In this document: positions 45,401 to 56,631 of the stretch, one piece after another
Position numbering within the stretch: the stretch's first letter is position 1
How the letters are laid out: each line of letters begins with the position of its first letter
Assembly (NCBI RefSeq): GCF_048544455.1
Contig: NC_133534.1
Location: 222,794,292 to 222,858,291 of the forward strand
From: Silene latifolia
Taxonomy: Eukaryota > Streptophyta > Magnoliopsida > Caryophyllales > Caryophyllaceae
Direction of reading: 5' to 3'
Length of the DNA stretch: 64,000 bases
The notes under the pieces: model-generated
Seen by the model: only the letters and a program-made list of their open reading frames with translations
What the model was told of the DNA's origin: nothing
Databases searched by the model: none
Made by a program: the position numbers and the translations under genes

Positions 45401-48400
45401 AAAACATTGATATCTTGCGCTTCTATCTCATCAACTATTTGCTTATAAGTTGGTCTTGCACGTTGCATAGGTCTTAACATTAAAATTAAAATTCATAATC
45501 AAAAGTCTTGTTTTCATTGTTAATTTCCTTAGTATTGACAATGGAAAAAACACATTAAAAAGGACTTTCTAGACAAATTGGTATGCTGTTTAGAATTTAG
45601 AACGAATGTACCCATTTTCCTGCTGTCCTCTGTATATATAAAGCTGTTAGTCAGTTATATTTTGGCTGTTCTGTCGAAAAAGTTAATCCTAGGTATTTAA
45701 ACAGATTTATAGGGTGATGCTCCTAATGCTGTTGAAACAAGCATCATGTTTTTTTTTTCCCTTGGAATTTGACAACCTGCATGTGCTAAAGGTCTACATA
45801 ATGTTTATTAGTGAGAGTAACTTGTATTATATGTCTTTGCATTTGGTTTCTTGACTTAAAAATTATATATACGCTGGGAACCTGCTCTTCTAACTTCTAA
45901 GGGCAATCCTTCAACACAAAGAAAAAGAAGCGTTTATTTAACCAGCATCAGAAGACAAAATAGTCTTATCATTTCTTATTTTCTTTTGTGGTAAACATAT
46001 TTTCTTCCTATGTGGAGAATTTTTCGAATGTCATATTCACAGGCTTCTTGTGGTTTTGTTATTTATTTCCAGGATAAGAGGCGGGATACATGGTGCCCTG
46101 GCAAACTCTTACGGGAGGCTTCCAAAGAGAAAGAAGTAAGGATTTCTGTGCTTGACCAAGGCACATACTCTCATGTATTCTGTTAACTTTTCACTAAGCG
46201 AATAATAACAGAGTAGCCTCTTATTTTTGTGCATTATCGTGCAATTTGGATAGTTAACTGTTTTTGCTTCTTGGTTGCTTTTCCCCTACTCTGCTCCTGC
46301 TGCTTCATTGTTAGATGTTTCTTTTCATATTAAACCTGACTAATGTTTGCTGTAATCATCAACTGGTTTTGTAACTTCAGACACCAAAAAAGTTGGATTC
46401 CAGGACTTCTGGAAGATCGAGACAAGCGCGTGAGTCAGAGCCACTTGTTCCTTTTGATGAACTTGTTGCTGGAAGTCAAATCCTGGAGGACACTAGCAAC
46501 CCGGAAATTGATAGAAATGATCGCATTTTAGATGACAGTGTAATCCTTCCAGATCCATCTGCTTTGTTGAAAGTGACGAATAGGAAAAAGTCGTCACAAA
46601 AGAAGAAAAACACCCTTGTGGTCCGTATGATTGTTGCTTTCTCTTTGGCCTCCTTTCTCTTAACATTTTCTTTTTCGCTGTTTGGCCTTTTATGTTGTCT
46701 TTTTTTGCAATGTCCCCTAGATTGATTGGAGACATCTCTGACATCAGAAAGCATTTTTTTTTTTTTTTTTTTGATGACAAGGGGGTTGAGTCCCCCCCGG
46801 GCCCATGCATTCCCGCACCACCACATAGACCATGTAAGCCACCCCCTTCGGGGGCTGCAGTGGCCAAGTGATCATCGCCCCAGCTGGTAGTCTAGTCGTC
46901 TAGTCGAACCTGGGACTTCTCAACTCCTGCATTTCTGCAAGCTTCAAGGTTTAACCCAGCTACCACTGGACTAACACCACTTGGTTATACATCATCATCA
47001 GGTGAACAATGAATTGCGTGAACTGGAAATGCAATACGAAGACCTGCTTTTGAAATTTGAAGCTCAGGTCTTTACTTTTGTCTTTTCACTAATTGATCCA
47101 GACTGAGATTTGGTAGGATAAATATGTATTTTTTTTAAAACGGGATATATATGTAATCAATCTACTCTAAATGCAGAGAATCATGTATGAGGTGCAAATC
47201 GATTGCCTGAAGAGAAAGCTGTCAGAAACCCATGAGAATAATCATGATCCTTGCACCAATGGTCTCAATGATATATCTACTTTGGGTGACATGCACTCAG
47301 TTGATACAGATGCCAATTATGTAATCGAACAGTTAAAAAAACAGGTATTTATCGCTCTTTCTTAATACTCCACTTTCCCTCCTTTATGTACCCTTCTTTG
47401 CTACTGGTTTTCTATTTGTTTTTCATCTCTTCATTGGTGTGAAAGTCTGAGCTATTGTACACTAATATTCTAAGTGGCTATCTTCCTCCTCTTTTTTAAG
47501 ATCAAGGAGCTGCAGGTGGAAAAAGTATCTGGTGATCGGAACTTGGAAAATGCTATTGATTTGGCCAAGAAACAGAATACTTTTGCCACTGAAAGATACG
47601 AAAAGGTAAAAATATGCTGTGTCTTGATTTCCAGTTTGCTTGGATGCATACTCCTAGAATCATGTATTCTACAGGTATTAACTTGAAGAATCTGTAGCTA
47701 TGTACCACAGGTGTACATTATTGTAGTCCACCCTTCTAATATCTTATCACATTCAAAGCTGTTTTAACTTCAAAATTTTACTATATTGTGAACCTTCTTT
47801 CTTATGTCGTAAGAAGTACAACATCCATGACATTGATATATAGAACCAACTGAAAGCCCTGCATTAGAATGTGCATTCAAACTTCTCTTTGAAACGTTCC
47901 ATACCTTTTCAATTAGAAAGTAGTGATGTCTCCTTTCTGTCATGATAATGGCTTTCTCACTATCAGGAGGATGAGATTCCTGTATTCTTTTCTCCCCTGT
48001 GCTTAATATTTGGATCCCTTCTATGATGATGTTGATACGCTTACATTAATAGCTTTATGCGGAGCTTCAAATGTCAAAAGAAGAGGCTATAGCTCGTGAT
48101 GAACTCCGTGGAAAATGCAACAAATCAATGGAGGTAAACATACTGTTTTTATTTTGCATAATTGGGTTGCAATGTTTTATTAAATCTATTTCATTTCCAA
48201 GAAGCCGTTTTATGCTGTTTACTACTCCTCCAATCCAATCCAATGGAAACCTTTACTTTTGGGTGGTCTTCGAGGCAACACTATGAGTGTATTTTTCTTC
48301 ATTTATTCATGACTTTTGTTTACAAAAAATATGCTAGTTTCATCTTTCAAAGTTTCATATTTTGTATTTACTATATTTACGGTCAAAGTTTTCTAAGTTT

Positions 48401-50576
48401 GACCTCCAAAAAATAAATGTTACCATTGGATTGCATTAGAGCGAGTATTACATTAATGCAGTCCTTAGAGCTGTTTGGTAATGAGCAAGTTTCTAAATAA
48501 AATGGGTTTTGCATTGTGCTGGTGTCCTCCAGGAAGGCTTTTCTAACTCGGTGTCAGAGCTTCTACTGGAGGTCAAACAAACACTGGATGAAGCCCAAAA
48601 TTTGAGTATTTTATCTGGAAGCATGTCATCAGTCACAGAAGAACTTCTTGAGAGTCATTCCTCTCGCTTAACCAGTTATCTGTACGTTTTTCTCTTATTT
48701 CATTATTCTTGCCAATCTTCTTAAATATGCTGATAGAATAGGTCATTATTCTAGCCGTTTTCTTGTATTTGCATTATCTTAGTTCTGTTATTTGCTGCAA
48801 TACTGTCTAATCTGCTTTAGTTTGTGCAGAATTTCAAATTATATATGTGTGAGAATGCTGAGTTGCTGAAGTCCATCTTTGATGATCATGGCAAGCTAAT
48901 CAATTGCTTGAAAAACAGAATATCTGAACTTGAGAGTGAGAAGGTGTGATCATAGTTTGTCTCTGATGGTATCTAACGTTTTCTAGTTTTTCACCAGTTG
49001 TGTAATCTCTCTTGCTTATTGGGATATGCAGCTTCAGTTGCAAAGTAAATCTGAAGATCTTATCGAACAATTGCAAGGTGTGAATAGAAATGCTCAGAAC
49101 ACTGAGAAAGCCTTTGCTGTAAGTTGTCACTTGTTAAATTGTTTTGTTTATCTTGTGAGCATTGTTATTTTATTCTTCTCAAAAAATTTATTGTATTTGG
49201 CAGAGTAACTCTGAGCAATATGAGCTGGAGAAATCTGAACTTCTTTCTCACATTGAGATCCTTGAAAGAGAAATTTACTCGTTGTCATCTTCGTCCTTGT
49301 CTAAAGAGAAGGAATCTTTGAGGAAGGAGTTTGAGAAAACAAGAGCTAAGTTGAAAGAAACTGAATCTAAGCTTAAAAATACTATTCAGGAGAAAACCAG
49401 GCTTGAGGTTCTCTGTTAATTGCTTTAGTTTCATCCCGTGAACCCATTCAATTTCTTTCCATCTCATATTGAGTTGAGTGTTGTTATGGGCAGGGTGAGA
49501 GAGCTAATGCAGAAAGAGAGATAAAAAAGTTGCATGGTCAGAAGGCTCTCTTAGAGCGTGATATTAACAAACGTGAGTCCCTTGCTGGTAGAAGACGTGA
49601 TTCTTGTCTCGATCGACCCAGGGCTATTGATGCTAAGAAAGCTAGGGGTCAAGAAAACAGTATGCAACAGACACTGCAGGTATTTGAAACTCTCACTATT
49701 TGTCAGGAGTAATGAATACTAATGATTTAAAATTATAACGGTTTGTTTCAAAATCAAAGAATGAAAAGGATATTCTGGTGGGTTAAAATCTACCCAACAT
49801 AAGCTGCCCGGAAGAATAATATGCTCTTTAAGCTTAAATTATAATTCCCATCTTTGATGTGTATTTGCTTTCATGGGTTCAGGAAGATTATAGAACGCTG
49901 GAAGTTCTTGCCTCTGAAATGGAAACGACTATTGCATCTTTAGAAGAAGAACTTGCAGCTGCAAATCTAGAGAAGGAGGAAATGCTTGCTAGAAATGAAA
50001 GTTTGAGTTTTGAACTAGAAATGTTATCTGACAAACTTGAAACATCAAACACTGATTTGACTGCATTAAACGAAGAACTTTTGGAGCTTGTAAGCTTCCC
50101 TGATCTTACTATAGGTTTCTAGAGCTACACATCTTCCGAATTTTCGGATAATTTTACCTTCACTTTTTTCTTATTGTCAATGTTCTAAGAAAAATCTTTC
50201 CAAATTTATTTCTTCTTATCAGAGATCAAAGGTCGAAGTTTCTGAAGCCTCTTACCAAAAAATGGATAGTCAGATGAGTCAATTGATGGAGGAGAAAGAG
50301 GAACTAGCCACGGTAGCTTAATTTTGTTTGCATTTATATATAGAGTAATTTTTTGTATCTGTTTTTCCATGTTTGATTACTTGAAGGTGCTTTTTCAGCA
50401 ACTTACAAATGCCCTTTTAGAAATGGAGGAGGAAAGAGCAGTGTGGTCTGCAAAGGAGAAAGCTTCTATTGAAACCATAAAAGACAAAGCAAGTATCTAT
50501 AATGATGAAGTTACAGCATTATCAAGTGAACTATTGAAGGTAAAAAAAACTTAGGAACTCTGGTCTTTCTCTCTCT

Positions 50577-50614
<38 letters not shown>

Positions 50615-53600
50615 AGCCATAGTTTTCTATCAAACATTTGGAAACTGTTGATTATCTAGTCCAGTCTTAGATGCAAGTCTTGCAACAGCTCAGGAATTTA
50701 GTTTTCAACTTCTATTGGGTCCTGGGTGGGTAGGAAGAGGGCAGATAAGAAGTGTTGGAATAAAGCAACAATAAGTAGTTCAAGGGAGTGGTTTGAAATT
50801 CGTTCACTCATCTCCAGCAAATTTTCAATCCAAGTATAAAGTAAGCAGGCAAACTCTAGGATACACTTATCTAGCCAGTGACTGATTTTTGTAAACATAG
50901 AATTTTCCTCATGTTGATATTCCTTCTGAATGACGGTGCTCTCTGTTTCTTTCTTTTTTCGACCAAGAGTAGTTTTCTGTTTAAAAAAACTGAATGTATG
51001 ACGAAAATATGTACTGAATTTAGTTGCGTGCTTTGCATGTGAAAGGTGAGAAATGAAATGATTTCCTTGAGCAAGGAATATGAGGTTCTTCAAGAGAAAC
51101 TTAAAGATACAGAAGAGCATACACAATTAAAGAGTTTATGCAGGTATGCAACTTTTGATCAAGCTACTGCTGAAACCTTATTTCTGTTGTCATGTTGGGT
51201 AAATCTCTATGTAATATCCCCCGACCCTACCCTTAGGCGAAAGAGGGCCAGTTGATATTATCATAGCAGTGAAGCTTTTGCATGTGAACTTTTTTCTTTG
51301 AGCAATTTCAACTTAGGACTTGCATATACAATCAGATATTTCATGTAGGAAAACTTGTATATTCTGACTCGATACCTTGAAGTATTTATATCACTTTCTC
51401 TTAGCTTGCTACCTTTTCTTAAAAACAATTTACCTGACTGCCTTTAACCTTTTTGGACAAAAGATTGCTGCTTAAACAGTGTCAGGCAAAATAAATGCTT
51501 TCTAAAGGGCATTCGGGTAAAAAAGAAAAGAATATTCCAGCAATTTGTCAGTTCTCCCATCCCTACCCCAGTTTGACTGCCCTCGACTTCTCCTTCCAAA
51601 ACAACATTCATTTGAGTAGAAGTATCATAAAGTAAAAATAATTTCGAAAAAAATAACCGACCATGTCGAAAAAATATGAATCTGAAATTGATTTCGTCTG
51701 CTGAAAATTCTGTCGCCGGTGACGGAGATTGTGGCGATAGGCATTAAGGATGGCTAATGGGGAGGGTTGAGGGGGGAGACTGAGTGTGAGGGACAGGGTA
51801 GAATTGGAAGAAGTAATATATTAGTTTTCCTTAATTTCGTGCCTAACTTAGACGTATAGATGAGTGTGAAGGAAGGAGTATTACTAATATATTATTCTTT
51901 GAAATATTTTACTAATGAGCCAATTATATGTCTAAGACCTTACTTTAAGGGGCGTAAATAAAGATAATTGCTCACTTTCTTATGACCGACCATAGAATCA
52001 ATTTGTTGGATTAAGATCGGTTTCAAGAAAATTGCATCACAAGATTTCACAAGGTTAAGATTCTACCTCGGATCGAGATCGATCACAACCTATACGATCG
52101 TAAGATCCGGATCGTGATTATGATGAAAATGAAACAATCTCTCTAGGACTCTAGGTAACTCATGGGTAAGGGTGAGAGGCTGCGTACATGTGAAACACCC
52201 CTTGTATCCTGCCATTTGTGGGAGCCCTTGGAACACTAGGGTAATGATATTGTTGTTGAATCCACAACATAGACCATCTCTCTATATTGAATTTTTAGTT
52301 TTTTTCAACCTAAGGTTTAACTTTTTTTCTTATCTCCTCATTTTATCCAAATAGTGTTGGGCCAATTAAGGGTTTCTTAGAAAGAAATACGCAAAAGTTC
52401 TAATTGACCCCCTTAACTTCGGTCAATTGTGAGATTAAGTCTCTTAAGTTTTGATTGTAGCAATTAAGCACCTTAACTTTGTCCAAAAGTGAAATTCAAC
52501 CCAATTTTTATTTTTAACCAAAATTTCATCAAAAAATATCATTTTATATCTGTTTATACAGATTATTGACAAAAAAAATTATTTTATCGTCATATATTTT
52601 AGAAATAAATTTCTTTGCATGAAGTACATAGAATTTGATTTTTTTAATGTATAGAATTTGATTTTCAAAACATCGTTTTAATTTGTATTTTAGATTTAAA
52701 TTCTAAATTTTTATAAAAGAAATATGAGCTTTGATTTTCAAACCTATGAGTTTAACTTGACTTTTGTATTATGTTTCACTCTCCATTTGGTTTTCACTTT
52801 TCTTTTTCTATATTTTCGCATTTTGAGGTCTACGATCACACATGAACAGTTCTAAAGGATGATTCATGTCAGCCGACCTAAATCATTTCGGGATTAAGGC
52901 TCTGATGTTGTTGTTGTTGTATAGAACACATGCATGAATTGTATTAAAATAGGTAAAACTCAAAAAAATAAATTCTAAATATTATGTTAAATTGTTTATC
53001 TATGTGCTTGACTCCTGTGTTACTCCGACACGTTAGACCATTGGCGTATCCCGTGTTGACACGATACGATACGGAATACGACACGGGATACGTACCTGAC
53101 ACGCCGGAATGGGACACGAGTCGGGTACGGCACAAAGGAATGAGAAAACTTACCTTGTTGCTCTCACGAAGCTCTTCAGATATGAAGATCTCGACTTTCA
53201 CCCAGATCTGGTTACATTGGTGGATGTAATCAGTGCTGGGAGAAGGAGAAGATCTCACAAAGTTAGCGTTATGTGTGTGAGGAGGAGACAACGAGAACTG
53301 AGAAGGGAGAAAAGAAGAAAGAGAGAGAAAGTGTAGTGGGTTGCATATTTAGGGTTTCATTTTTAGGAAAAGAAGAGCAAGTGGGTACTTGGACAGCTTT
53401 AAAGTGTGGACACGTGTAATATTTTACTCCTCACCTTTGCTAAAGTTCTAAATTGTACTATTACATGTATATACATATCATACAAACCACAAGTCTACAA
53501 TATATTTTTTTATTATTTCCCAATTTATGTAAAAAAAAAAAGAGAATATATATATATAATAAATAAGACGTGTCGTATCCGTGTTTAAAAAATAGTCAAG

Positions 53601-55880
53601 ATACTCCTTTGACCGTATGCCCGTATCTATTAAAATTCAAAATCACGTGTCGGATACCCCGATACGTATCGGATACGATACTTTGTATCCGTGTCTGAGT
53701 AACACAGCTTGACTCTCCACTTATTGTGAATTTCGTATGTTTTGTTGCAAAAGTGAAGTATCCTAGTATCTAAATTACAGAGGTGCGTGCTCTGTGTTAG
53801 TTTTTTGGGACGGGGTTGGCAAAGGAGCACAACCGATTTTTTCGTTTTGATTCTGGAATTCATCTCAGGCTTATGGATAATATGCAAGACTTGCTTTTTA
53901 AGTGAGGAAAGTCACATATCCTTATTTTTTCATTCCTACAGCACGGAGAAGTCATTAGAGATTGATCAACTGAGACATGCTCTTGAAGTGGCAAAATCTG
54001 AGAAGATGGATGCTGAAAAAGTTTGTTTTCTGATTATAGTCTAAAACAATTTACTATACACTTTAACTTTGTAAAAATGGCCGTATATGTAATGTCTTGC
54101 TCTGTCCTCAGTTAGCAAGAGCAAAACTTGACGCGTTATCATTGGATCATAGTCTTGCCTCTGAAGAAGTACAAAAGCTTCAGCAGGATTTGGCTACTCT
54201 TAGGAAGGAGCGAGAAGATTTATCAGCTAAAGTCAAAGATCAAGAGCTGGCAGCCAAATTTTCCAGTGACTTGCAGGTTTTGTTACATGTCTATAATCCG
54301 AGTACTTTATTGAGTCAGAAATGCATTTCGTTTGATCATGAAGATGTTAAAGTCATGGTTTGGCTGACGTCCCAACTCTTTGTGTTCCTATAGATAAGTA
54401 AAAGCCAACTCCTGCATATGGAAGAAGAGAGAAATATAATGATGGCAGAAATTGAAAAGCTGCAGGGTAAGGAGGCTGAAGTTGCGCTTCTTGGAAAGGC
54501 TTGTGATGAAAAGGTGAAGTTGGGAGGGAGATTTTTTTGCTATGCTACTCTGACTCAGCTGCAAGCATCTCATTAGAAACACTATCAGTTACATAACTAT
54601 TGTTTTGAAAACGTTTCATGTGTTTTTGCCTAAAATGACGAGTCGTGTCGGGTTGTTGAAGACTTAAGTGTTGAACACAATGACACAGCCAAACTATCTT
54701 GGAAATTGCACACATGATACCACCAAAGTGTCAAACACAACTTTCTTGGTGATCTTGTAACTAAAATTCGTGCCAGATACTTATGTATTTGTTAATGCAG
54801 ATATCAAGGGCACAACTTGAAGCAGAGCAGCTGTCTGGGAAATTGGCTGATCTAGAGCATAAGATGCATGATGTAAGTGTCGGTTACCAATTTTTGCTTT
54901 ATTATTTTATTTTTTCTGTGGTTATGCTTATGCTGCCTGTGCATTTCTATCAAGGCAGCTTATCGCTGCCACCCAAAGTCATTACCACACATTTGAGACA
55001 ACTTAACGGAGTATAGTGACAGAAGGTAACGGTTTAGCATTCATAATAAAGTTTGGGGGGGAGGGTACTAATGATATTTCTTAAAAATGAGGGGTGCCAC
55101 GTAGAAATTAAAAAAATGAGAAGGTACCACATAATTTCTCATTCTTTCATCAAACTTGAACTACTTTCCTTAGCAAACGCCCTACTCTCTTTTACCAAGA
55201 TCTGTGAATCTCTTTTCTACATCACACCTTCGTAAGCATTGAACTAATACTCATGATGGAGGTAAACAGTCTATACTGTTCTTGTATGTTAGATACATTA
55301 AGATAGACACTTAGAACTATGTTAAGTTACATGTTCTTTCTTACTTGTCACTCTGGAAGAGCAGTTTACCTCTGGTTTATGAGATATATGGAAGAGCAAA
55401 TTTTAGTGTATTGGAAACTGATTCCTAAGCAAAATGAGAGTCTCTATGCAAACAGGCCAGACACAATCTGTCTGACCCAAATGACCCGATCTTAATAACG
55501 TGACCAGAATGATCGGGATGACTTGAAGCAATAAAGCCTTACTAGTGAGAAATGAGAATATGTGTATTTTGATATTGGATTGCATCACTAGTTGGTGAAT
55601 GAACTTCCTTTTGTGTAATGTACTAATCCATTGGATTTTACACATTGATCAGGACGGAGTTAAGAATGGCAAGGAACGGACAAAGCTGAGGATGAGACTT
55701 GGATCAACGCAGGCAAAATTAGATGCCTTGCGTGAGAGATACAAAGACGCGATAGAAGAGCAGGAGTTCATGCACAAGAAATTTGAAGAAGCTTCGAGCA
55801 TGCTTAAAGATCGGTTGGCTTCATATGGTCTTGAAATCCTCAACTTGAAGAAGCAGATAGCCACTTCCAAGGCTAGTTGA
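39412..55880 (+). CDS. KIN7O: Kinesin-7 motor protein, KIN-7O / CENP-E-like
   Basis: Plus-end microtubule motor with a long coiled-coil tail; CENP-E-like kinesins act at kinetochores or on spindle microtubules. Motor residues 1-334: P-loop GQTNSGKT (78-85), switch I NLHSSRSH (187-194), switch II DLAGSE (228-233). The rest is mostly heptad-rich coil, ending [10 protein letters not shown]. Exons: 39412-39535, 39626-39715, 42690-42808, 43103-43216, 43306-43387, 43678-43745, 43818-43892, 44048-44193, 44269-44371, 44446-44526, 44624-44692, 44791-44850, 44928-45089, 46073-46135, 46381-46620, 47002-47067, 47177-47344, 47501-47605, 48053-48133, 48533-48681 (end uncertain), 48821-48943, 49032-49118, 49204-49407, 49494-49679, 49883-50089, 50223-50312, 50399-50539, 51046-51143, 53942-54020, 54112-54276, 54394-54513, 54801-54872, 55653-55880. 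About 1,320 aa, close to the family. Matches Arabidopsis KIN-7O as I remember it. Exon 20-21 phases conflict; all others agree. Confidence 0.93.
40112..42430 (+). mobile_element. Degraded Ty1/copia element in kinesin intron 2
   Basis: Two LTR-like copies sharing TATAGCTTTTCCTATATATA and GCTTATGTTTGATGTAATAG, at about 40112-40234 and 42300-42430, flank gag-like sequence (near 40.3 kb), integrase (about 41.0-41.4 kb; [18 protein letters not shown]) and a stub of RT. It is a shortened fossil with many breaks and most of RT and RNase H missing. The LTR copies differ at several sites, so it is older than the elements at 13.9 and 21.4 kb. It accounts for most of a 3-kb intron. Confidence 0.8.
46754..46984 (-). 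mobile_element. tRNA-derived SINE in kinesin intron 15
   Basis: On the minus strand: CCAAGTGGTGTTAG, A box TAGTCCAGTGG, B box GGTTCGACT, a G/C-rich body, and a 19-base A tail (T run at 46754-46772). It is tRNA-like at the 5' end, so a SINE, not a working tRNA gene. It lies only about 17 bases upstream of the exon 16 acceptor, in antisense. Confidence 0.8.
50567..50611 (+). repeat. CT microsatellite followed by T31
   Basis: A (CT)n run runs straight into 31 T residues at 50581-50611 in kinesin intron 27. Prone to length change and to sequencing error. Confidence 0.9.
52148..52248 (+). mobile_element. SINE fragment ending in TTG repeats
   Basis: Contains GGTGAGAGGCTGCGTACA, then GTGGGAGCCC, and ends near GATATTGTTGTTG. 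GGCTGCGTACA and a TTG-repeat tail are landmarks of TS-type plant SINEs. The 5' promoter part is missing. Confidence 0.55.
52850..52921 (+). mobile_element. TS-type SINE 3' end
   Basis: GGATGATTCATGTCAGCCGA, then ATCATTTCGGGATTAAGGCT and GATG(TTG)n. This is the well-known 3' end of TS-like SINEs; only about 70 bp remains. Confidence 0.6.
53015..53706. mobile_element. Mutator-like element (692 bp) with 9-bp duplication
   Basis: Termini CTGTGTTACTCCGACACG and, read inward from the right, TGTGTTACTCAGACACGG pair as inverted repeats. Exact 9-bp flanks GCTTGACTC (53006-53014 and 53707-53715). The subterminal zones carry many CACGATACGATACG-type words. Non-coding. TIR related to that of the MITE at 12540. 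Sits in kinesin intron 28. Confidence 0.85.
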
Positions 55881-56149
55881 GTTGAGTTCTGCATAGATTT
55901 ATTTTGTATATTTATATAATGTCACTATGTCAGTGTGTTATGAAGGGTAGGAGTTAGGAGGTTGTAAACCAAATGTAGATGATTCCCATTGTATGTTACT
56001 CCCTTGTAACATTAATGTTGAATACTTGACATATTCTATGGTTCTTTGATTCTTATTCAACCATGCAAACAAAATTTAGATTTCATTCTATAATTCTCTT
56101 GCATGTGCCCTATGCTGACAGATTAATTTCAGCTGACCCATAACAAAGT

Positions 56150-56350
56150 TAAGTCACTCAAGGGCTCGAACTCACATTGCTCGACTTGTGCTCATAAAAC
56201 AAAACTCGAGATCGCTTGAGCTTAATCGAGCTTGGAAAAATCGTGCTCATTATCAAGCTTGTGAGCTTTAACGCGAGCTTGAGCTCATATCGAGCTCAAC
56301 TCGAGCCTATTTATAATCGTGCTCATTCATTCATTCATGCTATATATATT
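56150..56350. repeat. GCTCGAGCT-rich transposon fragment
   Basis: Dense CTCGAGC, GAGCTTG and GAGCTCA words lie between the 3' end of the kinesin gene and the convergent methyltransferase. This resembles internal sequence of non-autonomous hAT elements; no termini found. Confidence 0.35.
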
Positions 56351-56631
56351 TCATGATTTCATCTACTTGTAGGTTTCGAATTTTTCAAATTCATTGTAAA
56401 CAACCACACAAGCAACGCAGGGACGTAACACAGCATGATCGTAGTAAACCTCAGATTCTGACCTCAACAACACACAGCATGGATACTGGGAGTACTTCTC
56501 GTCAACACGACAACACCAAACTTATATAACAAATTAAAAAAGTAGAAATTACATAATGTAGAAATTTGTTTATTTGTACTAGCATTAGAACTTGATGAAG
56601 AAAGCATCAACTCGTAAGCTCAAATGCTGAA

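Larger units (their letters stand above)
51144..53941 (+). other. Kinesin intron 28, 2.8 kb, built of repeats
   Basis: Exon 28 ends TGCAG/GTATGC and exon 29 starts after CCTACAG. The intron holds two SINE 3' fragments and a 692-bp Mutator-like element, with otherwise AT-rich sequence. No independent gene seen. Confidence 0.75.

Noticed and set aside
46754-46984. Possible tRNA gene
   Set aside because: A and B boxes are present, but the body is too long, the acceptor stem is missing and an A tail follows: a SINE.
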